Shown one piece after another: positions 19,606 through 27,130 of a DNA stretch of 38,910 bases. Every line of letters begins with the position of its first letter. The first letter of the stretch is position 1. Both the position numbers and the translations under genes were made by a program. The notes under the pieces are model-generated. The model ran no database searches. It was not told the origin of the DNA and saw only the letters and a list, made by a program, of their open reading frames with translations. The stretch comes from a virus. Location: positions 1-38,910 of the IMG/VR virus record IMGVR_UViG_3300024239_000353; one strand, given 5' to 3'.

Positions 19606-21179
19606 TGGCGAAGAAATCGAAGCGCGGTCTGGTCGGGCCGGACAACAAGGCCATTGCCGCCTCGGACCTGGTCGGCGAGGCGTTGCCGCCGGACACGTCG
19701 TGGCGGTCGGTGCGGCCGTCGCAATATCCCTCGATGGGGATCACGCCTTATCGCCTGGCGCAGATCTTTCGCCAGGCCGACAACGGCGACCCGCGCGCCT
19801 TCCTGGAACTCGCCGAGGAGGCAGAGGAGAAGAGCGGCCATTACATGGCGGTGCTGTCGACCCGAAAGCGCGCGGTCATGCAGCTGCCGATCACGGTCGA
19901 GGCCGCCGGCGACGAGGAGCCCTACCAGCAGCACGCCCAGTTCGTGCGCGACTGGATCGAGACCGGCGTCGTGCAGGACTCGATGCTCGACATGCTCGAC
20001 GCGATCAGCAAGAGCTTCTCCGTCCTGGAGATAGATTGGCAGACGGACCGCGACCGTTTCTGGCCGAAGCGGCTGATCCACCGGCCGCCGACCTGGTTTG
20101 CGCCGGATCCGGTGGACGGTCAGACGATCCGGCTGCGCGAGGGCGTGACCTATGCACCGCTCGCCGAGCACAAGTTCGTCGTCCACACCCATCGCTACAA
20201 GAGCGGCCAGCTGATCCGCGGCGGCCTCGGCCGGGTGGCGCTGTGGGGCTGGATGCTCAAGATGTTCACCGACCGCGACTGGGCGATGTTCTGCGAGCGC
20301 TACGGCTTGCCGATCCGCGTCGGGCGCTACGAGTCGTCGTCGACCGACAAAGACCGGCGCGTGCTTTGGCAGGCGGTCAAGAACATCGCCGGCGACCTGG
20401 CTGCGATCTTCCCGAAGTCGATGGACGTCGAGTTCATCCAGACGGGACAGGTGGGGCAGTCGGCGGACCTCTACGAAAAGCGCGCCAAGTACCTCGACTA
20501 CGAGCTGTCCAAGGCGGTGCTGGGCCAGACGACCACGACGGACGCGGTCGCCGGCGGCCATGCGGTGGCGCAGGAGCATCGCCTCGTCCAGGAGGACATC
20601 GAGCGGTCGGACGGCGTCGCCGTCGGAACCACGATCACCCGCCAGCTGGTGCCGCTCATCGTCGCCCTCAACTTCGGGCCGCAGGACGAGTATCCGCGCG
20701 TCAACGTCGGCCGGCCGGACGAGCTGCCTGTCAAGGAGTTGGCGGACGCGCTGGGCAAGCTGTTGCCGGCCGGGCTGACGGTCAAGGCGTCGGAGATCCG
20801 GGGGCGCCTCGGCGTCAGCGATCCCGAGCCGGACGACGAGGTGATCGGCGGCAAGGCCACGCCGCCCGCCACCGAGCCGTCGGCGACGATCGGCGGCGCG
20901 CTGCAAAAGGCGCTCAACGCGCGCCAGCGCGGCAACGACCTGGCCGTCGAACGACTGACCGACCGCCTCGAGCGCGACGCCGCCGGCGCGCTCAACGGCC
21001 TGACCGAGGAGATCCGCGTGGCGCTGATGCAGGCAACCAGCCTGCCGGATGCGCTTACCCGCCTCGAGACGCTGAAGCTCGATGCCACGGAGCTGGCCAT
21101 CGCCATGCGACGCGGCATGGCGCTGGCCCACCTGGCCGGCCAGGCGGCGCTGATGGACGAGATCGAAGGCGAGCGCTGA
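19605..21179 (+). CDS. Portal protein (DUF935, Mu gp29-like)
   Basis: In this 524-residue protein the family features run in order: S-Q-Y-P-S-M-G-I-T-P near 40, a central K-R-A-V-M-Q-L-P segment, F-S-V-L-E-I-D-W and W-G-W-M-L-K-M-F-T-D-R-D-W-A-M-F-C-E-R-Y-G-L-P around 215-240, matching DUF935 portals. It forms the dodecameric ring at the capsid vertex through which DNA passes and to which the neck binds. It starts at the TGATG overlap with the terminase and ends three bases before the head morphogenesis gene. Confidence 0.9.
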   Translation: MAKKSKRGLVGPDNKAIAASDLVGEALPPDTSWRSVRPSQYPSMGITPYRLAQIFRQADNGDPRAFLELAEEAEEKSGHYMAVLSTRKRAVMQLPITVEAAGDEEPYQQHAQFVRDWIETGVVQDSMLDMLDAISKSFSVLEIDWQTDRDRFWPKRLIHRPPTWFAPDPVDGQTIRLREGVTYAPLAEHKFVVHTHRYKSGQLIRGGLGRVALWGWMLKMFTDRDWAMFCERYGLPIRVGRYESSSTDKDRRVLWQAVKNIAGDLAAIFPKSMDVEFIQTGQVGQSADLYEKRAKYLDYELSKAVLGQTTTTDAVAGGHAVAQEHRLVQEDIERSDGVAVGTTITRQLVPLIVALNFGPQDEYPRVNVGRPDELPVKELADALGKLLPAGLTVKASEIRGRLGVSDPEPDDEVIGGKATPPATEPSATIGGALQKALNARQRGNDLAVERLTDRLERDAAGALNGLTEEIRVALMQATSLPDALTRLETLKLDATELAIAMRRGMALAHLAGQAALMDEIEGER

Positions 21180-21182
21180 CCC

Positions 21183-22103
21183 ATGGTGATGACGTCAACC
21201 ATAGAGGCCATCGACCTGCCGTTTCAGGAGGCCATCGACTTCATGGCCCAGAAGACGGCGGTGCCGACACAGCGGTGGACGGACGTCTGGGAGACCGCCC
21301 ACTCGCGCGCCTTCATGGTCGCCGGCGCGGCCACCGAAGCGTTGGTGAAGGACTTTCAAACGGCCATCCAAAAGGCAATCGAGCAGGGCACGACGCTCGG
21401 CGAGTTCCGCAAGGACTTCTACTCGATCGTCGACAAGCACGGCTGGCATGGCTGGACGGGAGAAGGAAACCCGCGCAGCGAGGCCTGGCGCATTCGCACC
21501 ATCTACGAGACCAATCTCCGAATGGCCTACGCCGCCGGCCGCTACGCCCAGCAGACCGACCCCGACGTTCTCGCCATCTATCCGTTCTGGGTCTACCGGC
21601 ATTCCGGCAACCCGCACCCGCGGCTTGACCACAAGAGCTGGGACGGCCTGACGCTCCGGGCCGACGATCCGTGGTGGCTGACGAACTACCCGCCGAACGG
21701 TTTCGGCTGCGGCTGCATTAGCGAAAGCGTCACGGCCCGCGGGCTCGCCCGCCAGGGCAAGACGGGGCCTGACCAGGCGCCACCGCTGGACATCTCCGCA
21801 AAGCTTGTGGGACGCTCGTCGACCAGAACGCAGCTGACGCCGAAGGGCGTCGACCCGGGCTTTGCCTACAACCCCGGCATGGCCTGGAAAGGCGAGGTTC
21901 GCGTGCCGCACGATGCAGTGCTGCAGGCCGGGCCGAACTACCGCCCGCCGCCACCGACGCCGCCGGCGCCGCCGCTGCCGGACCGCGGCAAGATCGTCCG
22001 GACCTACAACCCGGCCGACGACGAACCGCCGCTGATCATCGAACCGGCGCCGGTTGCAGAGCCACCGAAGACGAAGCGCCGACGCAGGAAGGACAAGGGC
22101 TGA
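21183..22103 (+). CDS. Phage head morphogenesis protein (SPP1 gp7/Mu gpF-like)
   Basis: This 306-residue protein shows the minor head protein pattern: W-R-I-R-T-I-Y-E-T-N-L-R-M-A-Y-A-A-G-R-Y then S-G-N-P-H-P-R-L-D-H-K-S-W-D-G and N-Y-P-P-N-G-F-G-C-G-C. The conserved Cys-x-Cys near the end of the domain is typical. The C-terminal 80 residues are Pro-rich and basic (PPPPTPPAPPLPDRGK) and probably flexible. It is needed for head assembly, next to the portal as usual. Confidence 0.85.
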   Translation: MVMTSTIEAIDLPFQEAIDFMAQKTAVPTQRWTDVWETAHSRAFMVAGAATEALVKDFQTAIQKAIEQGTTLGEFRKDFYSIVDKHGWHGWTGEGNPRSEAWRIRTIYETNLRMAYAAGRYAQQTDPDVLAIYPFWVYRHSGNPHPRLDHKSWDGLTLRADDPWWLTNYPPNGFGCGCISESVTARGLARQGKTGPDQAPPLDISAKLVGRSSTRTQLTPKGVDPGFAYNPGMAWKGEVRVPHDAVLQAGPNYRPPPPTPPAPPLPDRGKIVRTYNPADDEPPLIIEPAPVAEPPKTKRRRRKDKG

Positions 22104-22603
22104 TGGCCGGCAGCGCGCTCGTCGCCAGGGTCGAAGACGAGGAATTGAGACGGCGGCTGCGATCGCTATCGGGCGCCTCGAAACAGGCCCTGATGCCGAT
22201 CGGCAGCGGGCTTGCGAAGATCCGCCGCGATCGACTGCGTCGCGGATCCGGACCCAATCACATCGGCTGGAAAGCTCTCCATCCCGGCTATGCACCCATC
22301 AAACGTGGGCCCGGCATCCTCAGGGCATCCGGCTCGCTCATGCAGTCGATCACCTTCGCGGCCGGCGCCAACGAGGTTCATGTCGGCACGAACAGCATCT
22401 ACGCCCGCCCTCACCAGATGGGCGCCGTCATCCGGCCGAAGAAAGGCAAGTACCTCGTGTTCAAGATGGCCAGCGGCCTCTTCTTCGCGACCAAGGTCAC
22501 CATACCGGCGCGACCCTATCTCGACTTCGACAAGGAGGACGAGGAGGAGATCCAGGACGTTCTGGAGCTGGTTTTGATGCGATCCGCGTCAGGCGGTCGC
22601 TGA
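22103..22603 (+). CDS. Virion morphogenesis protein (Mu gpG-like, PF05069)
   Basis: This 166-residue protein has its start one base into the previous stop (TGATG). Features of the family are an N-terminal helical part, I-L-R-A-S-G-S-L-M-Q-S-I, then V-G-T-N-S-I-Y-A-R-P-H-Q-M-G-A-V-I and a closing P-A-R-P-Y-L-D-F. In Mu, gpG is linked to tail/head completion. It is the last gene before a 192-bp gap holding the second palindrome box, so it likely ends the first late transcript. Confidence 0.85.
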   Translation: MAGSALVARVEDEELRRRLRSLSGASKQALMPIGSGLAKIRRDRLRRGSGPNHIGWKALHPGYAPIKRGPGILRASGSLMQSITFAAGANEVHVGTNSIYARPHQMGAVIRPKKGKYLVFKMASGLFFATKVTIPARPYLDFDKEDEEEIQDVLELVLMRSASGGR

Positions 22604-22795
22604 GGGCGATTGCCGATCGGGGCGGGCCGGTGTAGCCTCCGGACCGTGAATGGGCTTCCACGGGGCGATTTTCCCGTTTGAAACTCGTTTTAATCGCCAC
22701 CCTTATCCATGATGGCCCCGAACGGTGGTGGTGCGCGCACCCCTGCCGCCGATGGGGTGTATCGTGAGGGGTGCCCGTCGCATGGTCGGCGGGTC
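22604..22795 (+). promoter_or_regulatory. Late intergenic region upstream of protease/capsid block
   Basis: This 192-bp gene-free stretch contains TTTGAAACTCGTTTTAATCG (22677-22696), locally AT-rich, and the palindrome copy 2. A weak open frame starts at 22709 but lacks a ribosome site and runs in frame into the protease. In Mu the late promoter for the protease and head genes lies in this place. I see no clear -35/-10 pair, in keeping with an activator-dependent promoter. Confidence 0.5.
22740..22757 (+). promoter_or_regulatory. 18-bp palindrome, copy 2 (upstream of protease/capsid block)
   Basis: CCCCTGCCGCCGATGGGG has CCCC/GGGG arms in the same 18-bp spacing as copy 1, and is followed by TGTATCG, the same as copy 3. 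It lies 39 bases before the protease ATG. It is not next to a stop codon, so a terminator function is unlikely for this copy. Confidence 0.55.
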
Positions 22796-23845
22796 ATGAA
22801 CGAGACCATCGCCACCCTCATCCTCGAGCTCAATGCCGCCGATCTCGTCGACGGCAAAGATCTCTGGCTCCATCTTCTCCCAGCCGGCGAGTTCACCGGC
22901 GCCGACGGTCGCGGCCCCTACGTTCTCAAGGACCCGGCGGCCGTGATGAAGGCGTCGCTCGCTCGCGGCAAGATCGTCCTCGACGAATGTCACTCGACCG
23001 ACCTGGCCGCCCCCCGGGGCAGCCCGGCACCGGCGCGCGGCTGGATCGTCGAGATGAAGATGGAGGCGGACGGGATCTGGGGCCGGGTGGAGCTGAACAG
23101 GGCCGGCAAGGCTCTTTGGGACGATAAGGCCTATCGCGGAATCTCCCCGGTCATCACGGTCACCAAGTCTTCACCGGCCGAGGTGCGGACGATCGCCCGG
23201 GCGTCGTTCACCAACGACCCCAACCTCACTCTTCATTCACTTCACCAGAAGGCAGACACGATGCCGTTTCCGGAAGCACTGCTGACGCGCCTCGGTCTCA
23301 AGGCCGATGCCGACGAGGCCGCCGTCTCGGCGGCGATCGGCAAGGCGCTCGACCAGGTCGAAACCCACTCCAAGACGATCGCCTCGCTTGCGACGGCCGC
23401 CGGCGCCAAGGCCGACGCCAAGCCCGACGAGCTGATCGTCCACCTGCAGTCGGTGGTCAAAACCGCCGAGGCCGCCGGCGACAGCAAGAAGCTGGCCGAA
23501 ACGGTCGTGACGCTGCAGAGCCAGCTCGACACGCTCAGGGCCGACAACGCCAAGGACAAGGCGACGGCCTACGTCGACGGCGCCATCCGCGACGGCAAGC
23601 CGATCAAGGCGCTGCGCGACCATTACATCAGCCGCCACGCCAAGGATCCCGAAGGCGTCGAGAAGGAGGTCGCCGCCATGGCGTCGGTCCACTCGGGCGG
23701 CCTCGATCCGATCCGCCAGAAGGGCGCGACCCCGACCGCCGACGTCACCAACGTCGATGACATCATCACCAAGGCGCAGTTGCACCAGAAGGAACACCCC
23801 GGCAAGGCCTGGGCCGACTGCGTGCTCGCCGTCTCCGGAGGCTGA
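22796..23845 (+). CDS. Mu I-like head maturation protease with scaffold domain
   Basis: The protein has 349 residues from the ATG at 22796. The protease domain (about 1-150) shows the Mu-like prophage I pattern: L-W-L-H-L-L-P-A-G-E-F-T, D-E-C-H-S-T-D-L-A, then A-P-A-R-G-W-I-V-E-M and Y-R-G-I-S-P-V-I. The C-terminal half (from 156) is a long Ala/Lys/Asp-rich helix typical of a scaffold (VKTAEAAGDSKKLAETVVTL). It builds the prohead and then cleaves scaffold and itself. The nested start at 23261 would give the scaffold alone. Confidence 0.85.
   Translation: MNETIATLILELNAADLVDGKDLWLHLLPAGEFTGADGRGPYVLKDPAAVMKASLARGKIVLDECHSTDLAAPRGSPAPARGWIVEMKMEADGIWGRVELNRAGKALWDDKAYRGISPVITVTKSSPAEVRTIARASFTNDPNLTLHSLHQKADTMPFPEALLTRLGLKADADEAAVSAAIGKALDQVETHSKTIASLATAAGAKADAKPDELIVHLQSVVKTAEAAGDSKKLAETVVTLQSQLDTLRADNAKDKATAYVDGAIRDGKPIKALRDHYISRHAKDPEGVEKEVAAMASVHSGGLDPIRQKGATPTADVTNVDDIITKAQLHQKEHPGKAWADCVLAVSGG
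23261..23845 (+). CDS. Nested in-frame scaffold protein (Mu Z-like)
   Basis: An ATG at codon 156 of the protease, in the same frame, is preceded by AGAAGG at eight bases. It would give a 194-residue scaffold protein starting M-P-F-P-E-A-L-L-T-R-L-G, a start often seen in independent phage scaffold genes. In Mu, gene Z is made in just this way inside I. The site is seen; use of the start is inferred from that precedent. Confidence 0.6.
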   Translation: MPFPEALLTRLGLKADADEAAVSAAIGKALDQVETHSKTIASLATAAGAKADAKPDELIVHLQSVVKTAEAAGDSKKLAETVVTLQSQLDTLRADNAKDKATAYVDGAIRDGKPIKALRDHYISRHAKDPEGVEKEVAAMASVHSGGLDPIRQKGATPTADVTNVDDIITKAQLHQKEHPGKAWADCVLAVSGG

Positions 23846-23849
23846 TCCC

Positions 23850-24209
23850 GTGGACTACATCAAGGGCTATAAGGCTGGGGCGGCCATCGTCGGCAAGCGC
23901 TTCGCCAAATTCTCGGCCACCGACACCGTCGTCCAGGCCGCCGCCTCGACCGACCTGCTCATCGGTGTCGTCGATCTCGACGGCGCGTCAGGCGACATGG
24001 TCGACATCACCATGCTCGGTCCGGCCAAGATCACCTGCGGCGGCAACGTCACGCGCGGCGCCAAGCTGACCGCCGATGCCGATGGCAAGGCGGTGGCCGC
24101 CGCCCCGGCCACCGGCGTCAACGCTCAGACCGGCGCCATCGCCCTGTCGTCTGGTGTCGCCGGCGACATCATCGACGTCATCGTACTGCCCGGCGCGGTC
24201 CAGGGCTAA
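23850..24209 (+). CDS. DUF2190-type capsid decoration/cement protein
   Basis: The protein has 119 residues from a GTG at 23850 (GGAGG at 23837-23841). It has the strand-rich pattern of the DUF2190/capsid cement family: F-S-A-T-D-T-V-V-Q-A, L-I-G-V-V-D, then A-K-I-T-C-G-G-N-V-T-R-G-A-K-L-T-A-D-A-D-G and a final I-I-D-V-I-V-L-P-G. It would stud the outside of the head. It lies between protease and major capsid protein, where such genes are usual. Confidence 0.75.
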   Translation: MDYIKGYKAGAAIVGKRFAKFSATDTVVQAAASTDLLIGVVDLDGASGDMVDITMLGPAKITCGGNVTRGAKLTADADGKAVAAAPATGVNAQTGAIALSSGVAGDIIDVIVLPGAVQG

Positions 24210-24223
24210 GGAGCGAACACACC

Positions 24224-25183
24224 ATGGCCAACCCGCGTCCCTTCGTTGTCGATCCCGTTCTGACGGCGATCGCCATCGGCTATACCAATCCCGTCGCCGC
24301 GCTGATCGCCGACCAGGTGCTGCCGCGCGTCCCGACCGGCAGTTCGTTTCAGTACGACGTCTACGGTCTCGAAGACTTCTCGGCGCCCAACGGCAAGCTT
24401 GGCCGTCGCGGCAAGACCCCGCGCATCGAGTTCGCCTCCAAGAAGGAAGACTCGTCTGTCGAGGACTTCGGCTGGGAGTCGTCGATCCCGGTCACGGACA
24501 GCGACGACGCGGCCGCGCAGCGTGCCGCCAACGCCTCGCGCTACGATCCCCGCGCCCGCGCCACGACCGGTCTCACTGCGATCAAGCAGATCGCTCGCGA
24601 GAAGCGAGTGGCCGACATCGTGTTCGCGGCCGGCACCTACGCTTCGACCCGGCGCGTCCAGTTGTCCGGCACCAGCCAGCTCAGCGACTACGCCAACTCC
24701 GACCCAGTCGGCGTGATCAATGCGGCTCTCGACGGCACGTTCGTCGCGCGGCCGACACACGCGGTCCTGTCCAAGTACGGCTGGGGAAAGCTTCGCGCGC
24801 ATCCCAAGATGGTGAAGTCCGTCAAGGGCGGCATTTCCGGCGACGGCATGATCAGCCGCGAGCAGTTCGTCGAACTGTTCGAACTGCAGGGGCTGCTCGT
24901 CGGTGAAGGCCAGCTCAATGCGAGTGCGCCCGGCCAGGACGTTTCGATCGGTCAGGTGTGGGGCAAGCACATGGCGCTCCTTCACATCAACCCCGAGGGC
25001 GGCCCCGGTGGCAACTTGCCTACCTTCGGTTTCACCGCCGACTGCGGCGGCGCCGTGGCGCTCTCCTACTTCGACACGAACGTCGGTCTCAAGGGCGGCG
25101 AGGTCATCCGCGTCGGCGAGCGGGTGCGCGAGCATGTCTGCGCCAAGGACGTCGGCTACTTCATCCAGGACGCTTTCGCCTGA
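24224..25183 (+). CDS. Major capsid protein
   Basis: This 319-residue protein has its ATG at 24224 behind AAGGAG. It follows the protease and decoration genes and is followed by a terminator-like hairpin, as expected for the most abundant virion protein. The sequence (DPVLTAIAIGYTNPVAALIA, then VPTGSSFQYDVYGLEDFSAP, and a C-terminal G-G-A-V-A-L-S-Y-F-D-T-N) looks like an HK97-fold coat of the type used by several Mu-like phages of non-enteric hosts, rather than close to Mu gpT. The family name is therefore left open. Confidence 0.8.
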   Translation: MANPRPFVVDPVLTAIAIGYTNPVAALIADQVLPRVPTGSSFQYDVYGLEDFSAPNGKLGRRGKTPRIEFASKKEDSSVEDFGWESSIPVTDSDDAAAQRAANASRYDPRARATTGLTAIKQIAREKRVADIVFAAGTYASTRRVQLSGTSQLSDYANSDPVGVINAALDGTFVARPTHAVLSKYGWGKLRAHPKMVKSVKGGISGDGMISREQFVELFELQGLLVGEGQLNASAPGQDVSIGQVWGKHMALLHINPEGGPGGNLPTFGFTADCGGAVALSYFDTNVGLKGGEVIRVGERVREHVCAKDVGYFIQDAFA

Positions 25184-25210
25184 TTTCTGGTCTCGCGTCG
25201 GGCGACGGCT

Positions 25211-25267
25211 GCGGCGGGGCACTGCTCCGCCGCTCTTTCCCAGGGCGCCGCTTGCGTGCCGCAAGCG
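25211..25267 (+). terminator. Terminator-like hairpin after the capsid gene, plus second stem
   Basis: GCGGCGG (25211-25217) pairs with CCGCCGC (25227-25233), with two more pairs inside, and TCTTT follows. A second stem, CGCTTGC/GCAAGCG, lies at 25249-25267 with a five-base loop. Both are in the 108-bp gap after the capsid gene. A partial terminator or mRNA-end stabiliser here would keep capsid mRNA in excess over downstream genes. Confidence 0.5.
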
Positions 25268-25291
25268 ACACCCCGGCAAGGAGCACATCAC

Positions 25292-25615
25292 ATGGCTGTC
25301 AAGTCCTACACTGTCCTGTCCCAGACCTTCCGCCTCGGCCGTGTGGTCTTGGCGGGTGAAACCATCGAGATCGACGAGGACCTCGCCAGGGGCGACGTGA
25401 CGCTTCGCGAGAAGCCGGCGAAGAGCGAACCCACCGCCGCTTCGACGACTTCGCCGGCCACCCCGGCCGGCAAGGTCGGCAAGGTTGCGAAGGCGGATAC
25501 GGGCAAGAAGGCTGCCGCTGCCGCCGCGTCTCAGACCGGCGACGACCAGACGGGCGCTTCTCAGCCCGAAGCTGCCGTTGCCGATTCCACCGGTAGCGAA
25601 AACAAGGCTGAGTGA
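25292..25615 (+). CDS. Hypothetical head-region protein with Ala/Lys-rich tail
   Basis: This 107-residue protein has its ATG at 25292 behind AAGGAG. Residues 1-50 form a compact strand-rich part (KSYTVLSQTFRLGRVVLAGE); residues 50-107 are low-complexity Ala/Lys/Thr/Ser (GKVGKVAKADTGKKAAAAAA). Proteins of this build often follow the capsid gene in Mu-like phages and might be minor head components. I do not recognise an assigned function. Confidence 0.55.
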   Translation: MAVKSYTVLSQTFRLGRVVLAGETIEIDEDLARGDVTLREKPAKSEPTAASTTSPATPAGKVGKVAKADTGKKAAAAAASQTGDDQTGASQPEAAVADSTGSENKAE

Positions 25616-25626
25616 CGAGGGCGACC

Positions 25627-25890
25627 ATGGATACCAAGCACGAGGGCCTGCCGGTCGCCGGCTATCGGCCGCAAAGCGAACAGAGCGTCGCTGAAGTGAA
25701 CTACCACAAGGAACTCGAAGAGCGCGTTTTGCGGCAGATCGATCGCCTGACGCCCAAGGGACCCGGCGTGCTTCCTGTCGACGCGCGTTGGCTGGCCATC
25801 GCCAGAACCAACATCGAGCTCGGCTTCATGGCCCTCAACCGTGCCGTTTTTCAGCCAGGCCGGGTTTCTCTGCCCGAAGACGCCGAGTGA
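25627..25890 (+). CDS. Acb2/Tad1-hairpin family protein (candidate anti-CBASS/anti-Thoeris sponge)
   Basis: The protein has 87 residues from the ATG at 25627 behind GAGGG; a GTG at 25612 is a weaker alternative. It shows the features I know for the Acb2/Tad1 hairpin domain: G-Y-R near the N-terminus (Tyr13), a helix with E-V-N-Y-H-K-E-L-E-E-R (Lys28), and the hallmark second helix R-W-L-A-I-A-R-T-N-I-E-L-G-F-M-A-L-N-R-A at 54-73. In Pseudomonas phage PaMx33 Acb2, Tyr11 and Lys26 are, as I recall, ligand contacts; the same 15-residue spacing is seen here. Acb2 forms hexamers that sequester cyclic di- and trinucleotides made by CBASS. The place next to the capsid gene also matches Acb2 genes in Mu-like Pseudomonas phages. 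Confidence 0.8.
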   Translation: MDTKHEGLPVAGYRPQSEQSVAEVNYHKELEERVLRQIDRLTPKGPGVLPVDARWLAIARTNIELGFMALNRAVFQPGRVSLPEDAE

Positions 25891-25893
25891 CCC

Positions 25894-26349
25894 ATGTCCT
25901 ACGCCACCACCCAGCAGCTGATCGACAAGTACGGCGAGACCGAGATCGCCCGCCTCAGCGCCGCCTATGGCGCCGAGGTGGCTGTCGACGGCGCGCGCTG
26001 CGCGGGGGCGTTGGAAGAGGCGACGGCGATCGTCGACAGCTATCTCCGGGCCCGCTACCAGGTGCCGCTCTCCGATCCGCCGCGCGAGATCGTGACCGCG
26101 GTGCTTATCATCGCCCGCCACGAGCTGGCCCAGGGCGACGGCCGCGAGCCATCGACCCAGATGACGGACGCCCGAAAGGAAACGGTCGCCTGGCTCGGCA
26201 AGGTCGCCAAGGGCGAAGCGATGATCGCCGGGGCGTCGTCGGGCGATGACGGCACCGCGATCGCCGATGCCGCCGGCGCCGACAGCGGCGCCATGACCGA
26301 GGACCGCGAGCAGGTCATCTACTCCGGCCGCTATGGGGGGATCATCTGA
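25894..26349 (+). CDS. DUF1320 head-tail joining protein (Mu gp36-like)
   Basis: This 151-residue protein starts M-S-Y-A-T-T-Q-Q-L-I-D-K-Y-G-E-T-E-I, the usual DUF1320 opening, followed by D-S-Y-L-R-A-R-Y-Q-V-P-L and I-A-R-H-E-L-A. In Mu, gp36 sits after the capsid gene and is thought to be a head completion/adaptor protein. The C-terminal part has a Gly/Ala/Asp-rich insert. Its last base is the first of the next ATG. Confidence 0.85.
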   Translation: MSYATTQQLIDKYGETEIARLSAAYGAEVAVDGARCAGALEEATAIVDSYLRARYQVPLSDPPREIVTAVLIIARHELAQGDGREPSTQMTDARKETVAWLGKVAKGEAMIAGASSGDDGTAIADAAGADSGAMTEDREQVIYSGRYGGII

Positions 26350-26930
26350 TGGTCGACCCCATCGTGACGCTTCCGGAGCCCAAGACGCAGTTTCACCGCG
26401 TGTTCGATGCCGTGTCGAACAGACTTCGAACGGTGTTTCCGGAGCGACTGTTCGACCTGCAGATGATGTCGGCAACGCCGTCGAGGGACGAGTGGCTGAA
26501 GGTCACGCGGCGCAAGCCGTGCATTGCCATCTCCTGGGTCGACTTCAAACCCGCGGCAGCGTCGCAGCGGCTGTTGAAAGGCGACGCGTCCTTCACGGTC
26601 TACCTCGTCGTCGACAATGCCGAGATCTCGCGCCGGTTCCTCGGCGACGCGAGGGGCGTCGGCCTGTTCGGCATGCTCACCGCCGCCAGCTACCTGTTGC
26701 ACGGTTTCACGATCGACGACGTCGGAACAATAAAAGTCACCGGCGCCAACGCGATCGAGCGGGCCGACTGGATCGACGAGACGACCGAGATCGCCGGACT
26801 GACGACCTCCATTCCGATGTCGGTCGGCGACGGCATCGCATCCGCAACGCTCGAGGACTTCCTACGCCTCGGCGCCAGCTGGATGGCCAACGGCGCCGAC
26901 GCCGGCTTCGGCACCATCTCCATGGAGTGA
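26349..26930 (+). CDS. DUF1834 family protein (Mu gp37-like)
   Basis: This 193-residue protein starts at a TGATG overlap. The order of features fits DUF1834: an N-terminal helix, a strand stretch W-L-K-V-T-R-R-K-P-C-I-A-I-S-W, then S-F-T-V-Y-L-V-V and a late Y-L-L-H-G-F-T-I-D-D-V-G-T-I-K-V. This group lies between the head completion protein and tail sheath in Mu and is taken to be a tail terminator or neck protein. The role is by analogy. Confidence 0.75.
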   Translation: MVDPIVTLPEPKTQFHRVFDAVSNRLRTVFPERLFDLQMMSATPSRDEWLKVTRRKPCIAISWVDFKPAAASQRLLKGDASFTVYLVVDNAEISRRFLGDARGVGLFGMLTAASYLLHGFTIDDVGTIKVTGANAIERADWIDETTEIAGLTTSIPMSVGDGIASATLEDFLRLGASWMANGADAGFGTISME

Positions 26931-26933
26931 TCG

Positions 26934-27125
26934 ATGTATCTGGTGAAGCCCAAGACCTCCGACCTCGTCCTGATCGGCCCGGACGGCCGTCGTGTTCCCG
27001 ACGCCGGCATCACCGTGCCGGAGCTTACCCTGTTCTGGCGCCGGCGCGAGGCAGATGGCGATGCGGTCATCACCGACGCACCGCCTGAAACCGAGACCGC
27101 ACCCGAACCCAAGAAGAAGGGCTGA
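26934..27125 (+). CDS. DUF2635 family small protein (Mu gp38-like)
   Basis: This 63-residue protein starts M-Y-L-V-K-P, then V-L-I-G-P-D-G-R-R-V-P-D-A-G-I-T-V-P and F-W-R-R-R-E-A-D-G-D: the DUF2635 pattern. The C-terminal tail is Pro/Glu/Lys-rich. It is always directly upstream of the sheath gene in Mu-like phages; its function is unknown. It starts three bases after the previous stop and ends five before the sheath ATG. Confidence 0.8.
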   Translation: MYLVKPKTSDLVLIGPDGRRVPDAGITVPELTLFWRRREADGDAVITDAPPETETAPEPKKKG

Positions 27126-27130
27126 TCGCC

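Noticed and set aside
19313-21628. 771-codon plus-strand frame across terminase, portal and head genes
   Set aside because: It is a shadow frame in GC-rich DNA, full of Arg/Gly/Pro runs. The portal (DUF935) in another frame is clearly the real gene.
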